DNA of 64,000 nt from Verrucomicrobiales bacterium (GTDB taxonomy: Bacteria; Verrucomicrobiota; Verrucomicrobiia; Limisphaerales; JAYPXF01): NCBI GenBank assembly GCA_002715965.1, contig PBAL01000058.1, forward strand, positions 36,945 through 100,944, read 5' to 3'. Positions 1 through 8,504 of the stretch are shown one piece after another. How positions within the stretch are numbered: position 1 is the first letter of the stretch; each line of letters begins with the position of its first letter. Position numbers and translations under genes: made by a program. The notes beneath the pieces were generated by a model. It did no database searches, was not told the DNA's origin, and saw only the letters and a program-made list of their open reading frames with translations.

Positions 1-1
1 A

Positions 2-445
2 AAACTCAAGGAACTCGGAATCGAACTCCCGCCCGCACCCCCCAAGGGTGGTGTCTACAAACCCGTCGTATTCACCGGCGACCTCGCCTTCGTCTCCGGG
101 CACGGTCCCTACCAGGCTGACGAAACTTACATGTCCGGCAAAGTCGGCAGCGATCTCGATCTCGAAGCCGCCCAAAAAGCAGCTCGCCAGACCGGTCTTG
201 CGTTGCTGGCCACGATCCAGAAGGAAGTCGGCCTCGACAAGGTGAAGCGTGTCATCAAGCTGCTTGGCATGGTCAACGCCACGCCTGAGTTCGGCGAACA
301 CCCGAAGGTAATCAACGGCTGTAGCGAGTTGTTCCGCGATGTCTTCGGTGAAGACGGTGTCGGATCGCGCAGCGCCGTCGGAATGGGTTCGCTTCCCGGA
401 AACATTCCGGTGGAAATCGAACTTACCATCGAAGTCGAACGCTGA
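2..445 (+). CDS. RidA/YjgF-family protein, 5' end cut off by window edge
   Basis: The frame is open from the first bases and ends with TGA at 443-445, giving about 147 residues. The visible part has the features of the longer RidA-like branch: an N-terminal segment LKELGIELPPAPPKGG, then VVFTGDLAFVSGHGP, and near the end a stretch on infinite analogues GSRSAVGMGSLPGNIPVEIE. Classical RidA deaminates reactive enamine/imine intermediates from PLP enzymes; this branch is less well characterised, so the substrate is unknown. The stop lies 5 bp before the start of the SDR gene, so the two are probably co-transcribed. The true start is outside the window. Confidence 0.85.
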   Translation, partial: KLKELGIELPPAPPKGGVYKPVVFTGDLAFVSGHGPYQADETYMSGKVGSDLDLEAAQKAARQTGLALLATIQKEVGLDKVKRVIKLLGMVNATPEFGEHPKVINGCSELFRDVFGEDGVGSRSAVGMGSLPGNIPVEIELTIEVER

Positions 446-450
446 TCCAG

Positions 451-1248
451 GTGGACCTCCAGCTTCAGGATCAACACGCCGTCGTTTTCGGCTGCGCACG
501 CGGCATCGGGCGCGCCATCGCCGAAGCCTTCGCCGCGGAAGGTTGCAAGCTCGGCCTGGTTGATGTTTCACCGGCGGTCGAACAAACGGCGAAGCAGATT
601 GGTGACAATTGCCACGCCGCAACTGCCGACGTCAGCGACAACGATCAAATCAATCAGGCGCTCGATGCATTGACCGCCAAGTCCGGACCGATCTGCCATG
701 TCGTCTACGCGGTCGGAATCGGTTCGGGAAAATTTGGATTTCCCTTCTGGAATCTCGATCCCGAAGACTGGCCGCGGGTTGTGGACGTCAACCTGACCTG
801 CGCCGCGAGAGTCGCGCACGCCGTGGCGCCGCAACTCATCAAACAAGCCGGCAACACCATGCTCTTCCTAGTGTCGGTTGCCGCACAGATTGGATCGCCA
901 ACCGACCCGCCCTATAGCGCAGCCAAAGCCGGGCTCGTAAACTTCATGCAGTGCGCGGCCAAGGACTTTGCGCCCTATGGCGTCCGAGCCAACGCGCTCT
1001 CGCCCGGCATGGTGCAGACGGAACTCAATAAATCCGTTTGGGCCGCCGGGCAGGAACTTCTTCCCGAAGCTGAGCGTCAGAGCTACGAGGAATGGGGCCA
1101 GGCAAAGATCTCCAAGAATTCCCCGCTCGGCCGTTGGCAGAAGCCCGACGAATTCGGGTCCATGGCCGTCTACCTCGCCTCACATCGCGCCCGCAACATC
1201 ACCGGACAGACGATCAACATCGACGGCGGCCAGGTGATGCACTCCTGA
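451..1248 (+). CDS. SDR-family NAD(P)-dependent oxidoreductase
   Basis: 265 residues, the usual length for a classical short-chain dehydrogenase. The cofactor motif appears as GCARGIG (residues 14-20, first Thr of TGxxxGIG replaced), the structural VNL motif is near residue 113, and the catalytic set is Ser142, Tyr155 and Lys159 (YSAAK). The C-terminal ITGQTINIDGGQ segment is typical of the family. The start is a GTG 5 bp after the RidA-like stop; no better ATG exists upstream in frame. Substrate cannot be told from sequence; pairing with a RidA-like protein suggests small-molecule (amino or sugar acid) catabolism, but this is inference. Confidence 0.88.
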   Translation: MDLQLQDQHAVVFGCARGIGRAIAEAFAAEGCKLGLVDVSPAVEQTAKQIGDNCHAATADVSDNDQINQALDALTAKSGPICHVVYAVGIGSGKFGFPFWNLDPEDWPRVVDVNLTCAARVAHAVAPQLIKQAGNTMLFLVSVAAQIGSPTDPPYSAAKAGLVNFMQCAAKDFAPYGVRANALSPGMVQTELNKSVWAAGQELLPEAERQSYEEWGQAKISKNSPLGRWQKPDEFGSMAVYLASHRARNITGQTINIDGGQVMHS

Positions 1249-1459
1249 GTGAATCGTCTTGAGTCCCGCGAACGCGTCGAATAGATGGTCAATTGTCAGA
1301 TCCGTCGCGCATCCGGTGGGTGGTGATAAGACCTGTTTTCGATCTGCCATTCGCGTCCGGTCAAGTTTGCACACCCAAAGGACGCGCCGCCGTCCAGGTA
1401 TCGAGACAATGACGACACTTGCCACTTGCATCGTCGGAAGGTTCAATGCGCTCACACCT

Positions 1460-2833
1460 ATGCACATTTGCCGTCAGAGATTGTTTGGTATTGCCTGCGT
1501 GCTTCTGTTGATTGCCCTCCCTCCGCGTGCGGTGGCCGAGGATTGGCCGCGCTTCCTCGGTCCCCGCGGTGATGGAACGTCCACCGAAACAGGACTGATC
1601 GCCGGCATTCCCAAGGACGGACCAGAACGTGTCTTCTCAAAACGCATCGGAACGGGGTACGCAGCGCCTTCCGTAAGAGGAGACCTGCTGGTGCTCCACC
1701 ATCGACTCGGCAATGAGGAGATCGTCGACGCACTTGAACGCGACACCGCCAAGCCCGTGTGGCGACACAAGTATCCCACCCGGTACATCGACCCCTTCGG
1801 CTACAACAACGGACCTCGCTGCACCCCGCTTCTCACCGCGGACCGCTGCTACACCTTCGGCGCCGAAGGCCGTCTCTGCTGTCTTGAACTCAAGACGGGC
1901 AAGCTTATCTGGCAGCGATACACCAAGAACGACTGGCGTGTTCCACAGAACTTTTTTGGCGTGGGCAGCACCCCGCTTCTCGAAGGGAATCTCCTGATCG
2001 TGATGGTGGGAGGGCAACCGAACGCAGGCGTGGTCGCGCTCGATGCCAAGACCGGAAAGACGGTGTGGGAAAACGTGGGCAAGGATACCTGGGATGGTGA
2101 ACCCATGCTCGGCTGGCGCGGAGGCCGGACCGTTTCCTGGCAGACCCATTGGAAGCAAGCCAGCTATGCGTCGCCTGTTGTCGCCGACGTCAACGGACAG
2201 CGCGTCGTGTTTTGTCTGATGCGCCAGGGACTGGTTGTACTTGAGGTCAAGACCGGCAAGGAACTTTTCAGCCGCTGGTTCCGCGCGATCGTGAACGACT
2301 CGGTCAATGCCGCAAACCCCGTCGTCGTCGGAAACCAGGTTCACTGCTCGGCCGCGTACTATCGCGTGGGCGGATTCCTCCTCGACATCAAGAAGGGCAA
2401 CACGAAGTTCGAGCACGTGTGGGAGAACAACAGCCTTGAGGTTCACTGGATGACTCCGATCTATCACGAGGGTTATCTTTACGCCTTCAGCGGCCGCAAT
2501 GAGCCGGATGCAGAATTTCGTTGCGTGGAATTCAAGACTGGCAAGGTTGCCTGGAGCCGTGACGAACGCTGGCGCAAGTACTCCACCAAGCAGCCGCCCG
2601 TGTTTGGCCGCGGTTCGCTGATCAAGGCCGACGGCAAACTGATTGCATTGGGTGAAGGCGGGATGCTGGGAATGTTCGATCTGAATCCAAAGCAGATTCG
2701 GGAACGCGGACGCTGGCAGGTGCCCGAGCTCAAGCATCCCTGCTGGGCCACGCCCGTGCTTTCGGAGAAGAAGCTTTATCTCCGCAGCGAAGATTACCTC
2801 GTGTGCCTCGATCTCGCTGTGGAGAAGGAGTAG
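1460..2833 (+). CDS. secreted PQQ-type beta-propeller repeat protein
   Basis: 457 residues if started at the ATG that opens a good signal peptide (HICRQRLFGIACVLLLIALP, cleavage near RAVA-ED). The mature protein begins DWPRFLGPRGDG, a motif characteristic of exported PQQ-like propellers in Planctomycetes and Verrucomicrobia. Repeating blade motifs such as LDAKTGKTVWENV, LEVKTGKELF and VEFKTGKVAWSR occur through the protein. The open frame extends upstream to 1259, but that part has no signal and crosses a normal intergenic gap. Such proteins are structurally BamB-like; enzymatic activity or PQQ binding is not demonstrated by the sequence. Confidence 0.87.
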   Translation: MHICRQRLFGIACVLLLIALPPRAVAEDWPRFLGPRGDGTSTETGLIAGIPKDGPERVFSKRIGTGYAAPSVRGDLLVLHHRLGNEEIVDALERDTAKPVWRHKYPTRYIDPFGYNNGPRCTPLLTADRCYTFGAEGRLCCLELKTGKLIWQRYTKNDWRVPQNFFGVGSTPLLEGNLLIVMVGGQPNAGVVALDAKTGKTVWENVGKDTWDGEPMLGWRGGRTVSWQTHWKQASYASPVVADVNGQRVVFCLMRQGLVVLEVKTGKELFSRWFRAIVNDSVNAANPVVVGNQVHCSAAYYRVGGFLLDIKKGNTKFEHVWENNSLEVHWMTPIYHEGYLYAFSGRNEPDAEFRCVEFKTGKVAWSRDERWRKYSTKQPPVFGRGSLIKADGKLIALGEGGMLGMFDLNPKQIRERGRWQVPELKHPCWATPVLSEKKLYLRSEDYLVCLDLAVEKE

Positions 2834-2910
2834 TGCCGATTATCCGGCCGCGTTGCCTCGCAACCGTTTCCCCTCCACGGCGGAACCTATTCTGACTAGA
2901 GTCTCGCACC

Positions 2911-4662
2911 ATGAAGTTTCTCAACGGACTTTGCTTTGCGATGCTCTTGCTGCCGATCCCTGTCTCGGCGGCTCCGTCCGAATCCCAACGCCTGCACGAC
3001 TTGTTCGATCGTGAGTGGGACTATCACATGCAGCGCCGGCCGATGTGGGCCTCGATCCTCGGCGATCGTCGTTGGAACGATCGATGGCCGGACATGTCCA
3101 GACAAGGAACCTTCAAGCACGAGCTGCGTCAAAAACGCGTAATGATCGACCTGCATCGTCTCGATCGCTCAAAGCTCTCCTCCGAGGATCAGCTGAACTA
3201 CGACTTGTTCGAACAATCGCTTCAGCGCGACATCGAGGATCTCTCCATGATGCTCTATCTGATGCCGCTCGATCACCGGCACGGCGTTCAAACCATGGAC
3301 GAATACGCCTCGGCTCTCCGCTTTGAAACGGTCAAGGACTACGAAGATTGGATCAAGCGGCTGGAAGGCCTTCCGGTAATGCTCGATCAAATCACCGAAT
3401 TGATGAGGGAGGGCATTGCGCGGGGTATCGTCCACTCGCGCGTGGTGATGGAACGTGTTCCCCGGCAGCTGGCCAAACACATCGTGGAGGAACCCGAGCA
3501 CAGCCCGTTCTACAAGCCGTTCCGGAAGTTCCATCGCAACATTCCCGAAGGCGAACAGCTGCGGATGGAGAGCGAAGCATGGACGGCAATCAAGGAAGAC
3601 GTGGTCCCGGCGTTCCAGAAGTTCAAGGTCTTCTTTGTAGAGAAATATCTTCCCGGCTGCCATTCGAACGTCGGCGCTTGGCAATGGCCGCATGGCAAGC
3701 GCGCCTATGATTTCCTCTGCCGAAAGTTCACGACCACGAGCAGCAGCGCGGATCAAATTCACAAGACCGGCTTGTCCGAGGTGCAGCGCATTCGCGGAGA
3801 AATGGACGCGATTCGAGAGAAGGTTGGCTTTAAGGGCAGCCTCGCGGAGTTCTTCGATCACCTGCGCACGGATCCGAAGTTCTTCTACCGAACCGGCGAT
3901 GAACTGCTGCAGGGCTATCGCGCGATGAGCCGGCGCATCGATCCACTGATGGTGAAGGTCTTTCGCGTGTTGCCGCGCATGCCTTACGGAATCGAACCAA
4001 TTCCGGCAAAGACGGCGCCGGATACCACCACGGCTTATTACCGTTGGCCCGCGCCCGATGGTTCCCGTGCCGGGACGTATTTCGTGAACCTCTATATGCC
4101 TGAAACGCGTCCGAAGTGGGAGATGATGGCGCTTTCCCTGCACGAGGCTGTTCCCGGTCATCACCTTCAGATCGCGCTCGCCCAGGAGCAGAACGACCTG
4201 CCGAAATTCCGGCGTCATCTCTCCGTCACCGCCTACATCGAGGGTTGGGGATTGTACGCGGAATCCCTCGGGGACGAACTCGGTCTCTACGACGATCCCT
4301 ACGACAAGTTCGGCCAGTTGACCTACGAAATGTGGCGGGCAGTCCGACTGGTCGTGGACACGGGCATGCATTCGAAGAAGTGGAGCCGCGACAAGGCGAT
4401 CGAGTTTTTCATGGAGAACGCGCCCAAGACACGGCAGGACGTGGTCAACGAAATTGATCGCTACATCGCCTGGCCCGGACAGGCTCTCGCCTACAAGATC
4501 GGTCAGCTGAAACTCAGTGAACTTCGCGCCACTGCCTCGAAGGCACTGGGCGCAGAATTTGACGTGAAGGCGTTTCACGACGTCGTGCTGCAATCGGGCG
4601 CCGTGCCGCTTGATATCCTGACGAAGCGGATAAATGCCTGGATCCGCGCCGGGGGAAAATGA
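2911..4662 (+). CDS. DUF885-family putative metallohydrolase, secreted
   Basis: 583 residues, full length for DUF885 proteins. The N-terminus is a signal peptide (KFLNGLCFAMLLLPIPVSAA). A zinc-site-like HEAVPGHH lies at residues 411-418, followed by the family signature YIEGWGLYAESLG, and a C-terminal PGQALAYKIGQLKL block typical of the family. DUF885 proteins are predicted metallopeptidases of the gluzincin type; substrate unknown. The stop overlaps the tcdA start (ATGA at 4659-4662), so translation is probably coupled to tcdA although the functions seem unrelated. Confidence 0.88.
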   Translation: MKFLNGLCFAMLLLPIPVSAAPSESQRLHDLFDREWDYHMQRRPMWASILGDRRWNDRWPDMSRQGTFKHELRQKRVMIDLHRLDRSKLSSEDQLNYDLFEQSLQRDIEDLSMMLYLMPLDHRHGVQTMDEYASALRFETVKDYEDWIKRLEGLPVMLDQITELMREGIARGIVHSRVVMERVPRQLAKHIVEEPEHSPFYKPFRKFHRNIPEGEQLRMESEAWTAIKEDVVPAFQKFKVFFVEKYLPGCHSNVGAWQWPHGKRAYDFLCRKFTTTSSSADQIHKTGLSEVQRIRGEMDAIREKVGFKGSLAEFFDHLRTDPKFFYRTGDELLQGYRAMSRRIDPLMVKVFRVLPRMPYGIEPIPAKTAPDTTTAYYRWPAPDGSRAGTYFVNLYMPETRPKWEMMALSLHEAVPGHHLQIALAQEQNDLPKFRRHLSVTAYIEGWGLYAESLGDELGLYDDPYDKFGQLTYEMWRAVRLVVDTGMHSKKWSRDKAIEFFMENAPKTRQDVVNEIDRYIAWPGQALAYKIGQLKLSELRATASKALGAEFDVKAFHDVVLQSGAVPLDILTKRINAWIRAGGK

Positions 4663-5435
4663 TGGGCGAGTTTGAAAATCGATTTGGCGGGATCGGCCGG
4701 TTGTTCGGAGTCGACGGCCTCAAACGTCTGCATCAGAGCCACGTCTGCGTGGTGGGAATTGGCGGGGTTGGCAGCTGGATCGCCGAAGCCCTCGCGCGTT
4801 CGGGAATCGGAAAGCTGACCGTGATGGACATGGACGATCTGTGCATCACGAACACCAATCGCCAGCTGCACGCGATTCAACCCACGCTTGGAATGAACAA
4901 GGCCGAAGTCATGGCCGGCCGGATCCGGGAGATCAATCCGGACGCACATGTGTTTGGCGTGCCTTCCTTCTTTACTGCAGAGACCGCCGAATTCACGCTC
5001 AGCAGCGGTTATGATTACGTCGTCGATGCCATTGACAACGTACCCAACAAATGCCTGCTCATCGCCGAATGCATCGAGCGCGAGGTGCGTGTGATCACGT
5101 CGGGAGGGGCTGGCGGCCTGCAACGGGTTGGCGAGATCCGTCTGACTGATCTCGCCCATTCCTCCCATGACCGCCTGCTGAAGGAAGTGCGCAAGACCTT
5201 GCGAAAAGAACATGGCTTGCCGGAGAAACCTGACAGGGGATTTGGCGTTCCTGCGGTTTTTTCCACAGAGTCGCCGGTGTTTCCCAAGAGCGATGGCGGT
5301 GTCTGCGAAACTCGGGAAGACGCATCCGCTCTGAAGCTCGACTGCGCGAGCGGATTCGGAACAGCAAGCTTCGTGACCGGCGCACTTGGCTTCGCCATCG
5401 CAGAAAAAGTCGTCGCAGATTTGGCGTCGGGCTGA
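4659..5435 (+). CDS. tcdA: tRNA threonylcarbamoyladenosine dehydratase (ThiF/E1-like)
   Basis: 258 residues. TcdA uses ATP to cyclise N6-threonylcarbamoyladenosine (t6A) at position 37 of ANN-decoding tRNAs to ct6A. The N-terminal FGGIGRLFG motif, nucleotide-binding GIGGVGSW (residues 33-40), the MDMDDLCITNTNRQ block and VVDAIDNVPNK match the YgdL/CsdL group of E1-like enzymes. The C-terminal TASFVTGALGFAIAEKVV helix is also typical. Two ATGs occur in tandem at the start (4659 and 4662); either would work. It converges with the DHH gene with only 6 bp between stops. Confidence 0.9.
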   Translation: MMGEFENRFGGIGRLFGVDGLKRLHQSHVCVVGIGGVGSWIAEALARSGIGKLTVMDMDDLCITNTNRQLHAIQPTLGMNKAEVMAGRIREINPDAHVFGVPSFFTAETAEFTLSSGYDYVVDAIDNVPNKCLLIAECIEREVRVITSGGAGGLQRVGEIRLTDLAHSSHDRLLKEVRKTLRKEHGLPEKPDRGFGVPAVFSTESPVFPKSDGGVCETREDASALKLDCASGFGTASFVTGALGFAIAEKVVADLASG

Positions 5436-5441
5436 GCCGTC

Positions 5442-6380
5442 CTATCCAAGCTTCAGTTCCGAAAAGGCGTCCTCCAACGAAGACAAGCCGCTACCACCGG
5501 CCGATGGTGGTTCCAGAATCTGCTTCATGTAAACGATTGCTTCGTCGATGGAGCCGACCGATTTGGGAAGGTTTGCGCCGCAGGCATTCGCATGGCCGCC
5601 TCCCTGGAATTGCCTGGCAATCGGCAGGGCCTGTCCACCTGTACTCCGAAAGCTCACCATGACCGTACGGTTTGCCTTCACAAACATGGTGGCGAGGACT
5701 TCAAAACTGCAATCCGGTTCTTCGAGCAGCTCGTGAACGATCCGATTGGAATCGCCCACGACGGTTTCCACAAATCCGAGTTGATCGGTCACGCGATGCA
5801 CGTGCCGGCGGCTCCAATCCAGACCGATCGGATCCTCCACCTGCCGTTTGGTCTGCATGACCTCGAGCAGCGGATGGTCGAGCAGCCGGTCCGGATCGCC
5901 TTCGATGAGCGAATAGAGATTCCAAAAGCCGTAGATCTTTACGAGGTTTGCGTAGTCCACGGCGAGGTCAAATTCCGGATCATCGTCCAGGTAGAGGTCG
6001 GCCACATTGCTGAGATGTACGAGGCGGTCCAGTTTTTCCGATTGCACGCCATGCTGCTTGCACAGTTCGTAACAAAGAAGGCTGGCGGATTTGCCGAGGT
6101 CATGAATGAGCCGGCAATGCTCCGCGCCAACATCGGTGCTGTGATGATCGAGCACCAGCCAGTTGGTGCGATCCATCCGTTTTTCAAACGTAAAGTCTGC
6201 GACCCACGCACATTGTTCGCGCAAGGTCCGGGTACGCCAGGAAGGATAGTGATGTGATTCAATCCGGGCCGTTTCGCCAAATTCGCTTGCCGACAGCTTT
6301 TGCAGCAACAAACCCGACAACAGCCCGTCCAGATCGCTTTCGTGAGTGAAGATAAGCTCCGGTTTTGGAAGAGGCTTCAC
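5442..6380 (-). CDS. DHH/DHHA1-family phosphoesterase
   Basis: 312 residues. DHH motifs are visible in order: THESDLDGL with Asp16/Asp18, the diagnostic LDHH (Asp78-His79-His80), a downstream Asp in VDYAN, and DHHA1 motif GGGHANACG (260-268). Together they define a manganese-dependent phosphodiesterase fold shared by RecJ, NrnA (pAp phosphatase/nanoRNase) and c-di-AMP phosphodiesterases. No CBS, GGDEF or membrane segment is present, so a cytoplasmic oligonucleotide or pAp phosphatase-like role is most plausible, but the substrate is not determined by these motifs. ATG start; upstream gap holds repeat copy 1. Confidence 0.82.
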   Translation of the reverse strand: MKPLPKPELIFTHESDLDGLLSGLLLQKLSASEFGETARIESHHYPSWRTRTLREQCAWVADFTFEKRMDRTNWLVLDHHSTDVGAEHCRLIHDLGKSASLLCYELCKQHGVQSEKLDRLVHLSNVADLYLDDDPEFDLAVDYANLVKIYGFWNLYSLIEGDPDRLLDHPLLEVMQTKRQVEDPIGLDWSRRHVHRVTDQLGFVETVVGDSNRIVHELLEEPDCSFEVLATMFVKANRTVMVSFRSTGGQALPIARQFQGGGHANACGANLPKSVGSIDEAIVYMKQILEPPSAGGSGLSSLEDAFSELKLG

Positions 6381-6519
6381 AGGCGCAAGCCTAGCAATCG
6401 ACCGGCGTTCTCCAAAGGTGAAACGATCATTGCCGGAAGGCGTGTGTGTGATTGAAAACGGTGGCTGCTGAGGACCACTCGATCAGAAAGCGCACGCTTG
6501 ACAGTGGTCGGATCAAACG

Positions 6520-6672
6520 GTTTTCGATGCGTTCTCCCTCACCCCATTCCTCACCGCTGGGAGAGCGGGACCATGGAGGACGCTCTCATCGAGCAAATGG
6601 ATGTCATGAATGGCGACAGCACAACCTTCCCTCTCCCAGCGGGAGTGAGGGAGAAGACATTCGGTTTCATGT
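6520..6672. repeat. dispersed palindromic intergenic repeat, copy 1 (long form)
   Basis: This lies in the 510-bp gap 6381-6890, which has no gene. Left arm 6531-6545 (gttctccctcacccc) and right arm 6629-6658 (ccctctccc...gagggagaag) are inverted relative to each other. The right part 6611-6672 matches 42966-43024 almost base for base (gcgacagcacaac then the arm then gacgtacggtttca). Both outer ends match the short form at 47289-47353: gtgcgttctccctcacccc-like on one side and atgtcttctccctc on the other. Copy 1 therefore looks like the short form with about 90 bp of extra sequence in the centre. The rest of the gap shows nothing recognisable. Confidence 0.8.
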
Positions 6673-6890
6673 GGTCTCTGTCGCAATTGCCACCACATTT
6701 CATCACACACAGATCGCGTTGACCCGACAGCTTCGGCTGCCACCCAAACCATGCGAGTGACGACAAAGCGATTCCAGCGAGTTGTCGGACGTCTCTGGGA
6801 CACACAATAATACGGAAGCGTTGACCCGATGCCCTTCAGTGCTAGGGTCGCCCGGTTCGCGTCCCTGCAATGAGGTCACGGATTCCTGAA

Positions 6891-7568
6891 ATGAAAGGCA
6901 TACTCATTACTTCCCTGCTGATTGGCATCGCCGTCAGCCCACTCTCCGCTGCTGAAAATGCTGAACTCAAGACATCTGAACAGAAAGCCAGCTACCTGTT
7001 CGGTTTTGACATTGGCGGCAACATGAATCGCCAGGGTATCGAAGTGGACTCCGACGCATTCCTTCTGGGCCTGAACGCCGCACTCGCTGGAAAAACCAAT
7101 GCGATTCCACCTGCCGAAATCCAGGCCATCATGGTTGAGTTTCGCCAGAAAGTGATGGCCAAACGGGAAAAGGCGCAACAAGCCCTGGCCAGCGACGGTG
7201 AAAAATTCCTGATGGCCAACAAGAAGAAGGAGGGCGTGAAGGTCACTCAAAGTGGTCTGCAATACAAGGTGATCAAGTCGGGCAGCGGAAAATCGCCGAA
7301 GATCGACAGCAAGGTGACCACCCATTACCGCGGAACATTGATTGATGGTACAGAATTCGACAGTTCGTACAGCCGGGGGCAGCCATCGACCTTCGGTGTC
7401 AACCAGGTCATCAAGGGTTGGACGGAAGCTCTTCTGAAAATGAAAGAGGGCGACAAGTGGCAGCTCTTCATTCCGGCCGAGCTGGCCTATGGCAGGCGTG
7501 GCCAGGGCCAGAAAATCCCGCCGATGGCGACGCTGATCTTCGAGATCGAGCTGATCAAGGTGAACTGA
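6891..7568 (+). CDS. FKBP-type peptidyl-prolyl cis-trans isomerase, exported
   Basis: 225 residues from the ATG that opens a signal peptide (KGILITSLLIGIAVSPLSAA); an ATG 21 bp upstream (6870) would put seven charged residues before it and is less likely. The N-terminal half is the helical FKBP_N dimerisation domain (KASYLFGFDIGGNMNRQGIEV). The C-terminal half is the FKBP catalytic domain: VTTHYRGTLIDGTEFDSSY, VIKGWTEALLKMKEGDKW and ELAYGRRG followed by IPPMATLIFEIELI. This is the Mip/FkpA architecture: a periplasmic proline isomerase and chaperone. It converges on the cyanophycinase-like gene with 6 bp between stops. Confidence 0.93.
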   Translation: MKGILITSLLIGIAVSPLSAAENAELKTSEQKASYLFGFDIGGNMNRQGIEVDSDAFLLGLNAALAGKTNAIPPAEIQAIMVEFRQKVMAKREKAQQALASDGEKFLMANKKKEGVKVTQSGLQYKVIKSGSGKSPKIDSKVTTHYRGTLIDGTEFDSSYSRGQPSTFGVNQVIKGWTEALLKMKEGDKWQLFIPAELAYGRRGQGQKIPPMATLIFEIELIKVN

Positions 7569-7574
7569 GCAGTC

Positions 7575-8387
7575 TCAACGACGGCGCTTCGCCCGGATCG
7601 GGCTGCGTGCCGCCAGGTCAAAGCGCTGGCCGGGTGACAGCAGGTAGAACGGTTTGTCGTTCTCCTTCATCCAGCCGCGATCGTAGATCGCAACATAGCT
7701 GGTCCCCATGACTTCAAATTCGTCACCGGTCACCAGAATTGCAGTGTTTTCATCAAGGCCGATCCCAAGCAATTCCGGCTTGGCCTCGATAAGCTTGACG
7801 AGATCGAACTGCCGGTTGCGCGCGAGCAGGTGTTGATCGATGCCAACCTGCTTCAGCAGGCCGAATCCGACTTCGTGATCGCCCATGATGGGTTCGTTGC
7901 TTCTGGAATCCCCCCGAACAAGATAGGAGCCCATGATCGATGCCCCGGCCGATCCTCCACCCACGATTCCGCCCCGATCGAGAACGTTCTGGATGCCGAC
8001 GAGCACCTTTGTTCCCAGATAAGCGTCGGCCAGGCGCCATTGTCGGCCGCCGGACATCCACACCGCGGTGGCTGATTTGAGGGGCTTGGCAAATTCCTCG
8101 GAATCCGCCTTCTCGCGGTCGCGGGTGTGGAGCACGACGATGTTGGTCACACCCAGTTCTCGGAACAACTCCACATCGTCGTCGTCCAGCCCCTCGTCCG
8201 TTGCTGCGGTGGGAATGATCACCAGACGCGCCTGTTCCTCCCCCGCGAGTTGGACGAATGCCCGGAGAATCCGCTGGCCGCGAAGATTTCCGCCGGCGAT
8301 CAAGAGCTGCCCCCGCTCCGGTCCCACTTCCGCGGCTGTGGCAATCATCGCGGCGAGCAGCGTGGAGACACAAATGCGAATGATCAT
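7575..8387 (-). CDS. cyanophycinase-like S51-family peptidase, exported
   Basis: 270 residues when started at the ATG before a signal peptide (IIRICVSTLLAAMIATAA). The frame is open to 8513, but that extension runs into the divergent kinase start. GGGSAGAS at 143-150 contains the nucleophile Ser146 of the S51/cyanophycinase family; IIPTAATDEG and VWMSGGRQWRLA match other conserved blocks. Cyanophycinases hydrolyse multi-L-arginyl-poly-aspartate to dipeptides; with an export signal this one would act on extracellular polymer or on another dipeptide-like substrate. No cyanophycin synthetase is in the window. Confidence 0.85.
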   Translation of the reverse strand: MIIRICVSTLLAAMIATAAEVGPERGQLLIAGGNLRGQRILRAFVQLAGEEQARLVIIPTAATDEGLDDDDVELFRELGVTNIVVLHTRDREKADSEEFAKPLKSATAVWMSGGRQWRLADAYLGTKVLVGIQNVLDRGGIVGGGSAGASIMGSYLVRGDSRSNEPIMGDHEVGFGLLKQVGIDQHLLARNRQFDLVKLIEAKPELLGIGLDENTAILVTGDEFEVMGTSYVAIYDRGWMKENDKPFYLLSPGQRFDLAARSPIRAKRRR

Positions 8388-8504
8388 GTTGCGAAGTGTG
8401 CGGGCAGTCTCTCTGCGAGGCAATCCATTGAGGCTCAAAACGACGTCATTGGGTTGCGCCAGCGGCATTGACCAATTCCAGTCAGATTCGCATCGTTTGT
8501 CCGC

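Noticed and set aside
3169..4593. 474-residue minus-strand open frame opposite DUF885 gene
   Set aside because: Antisense shadow of a gene with HEAVPGHH and EGWGLY motifs; no domain or signal of its own.
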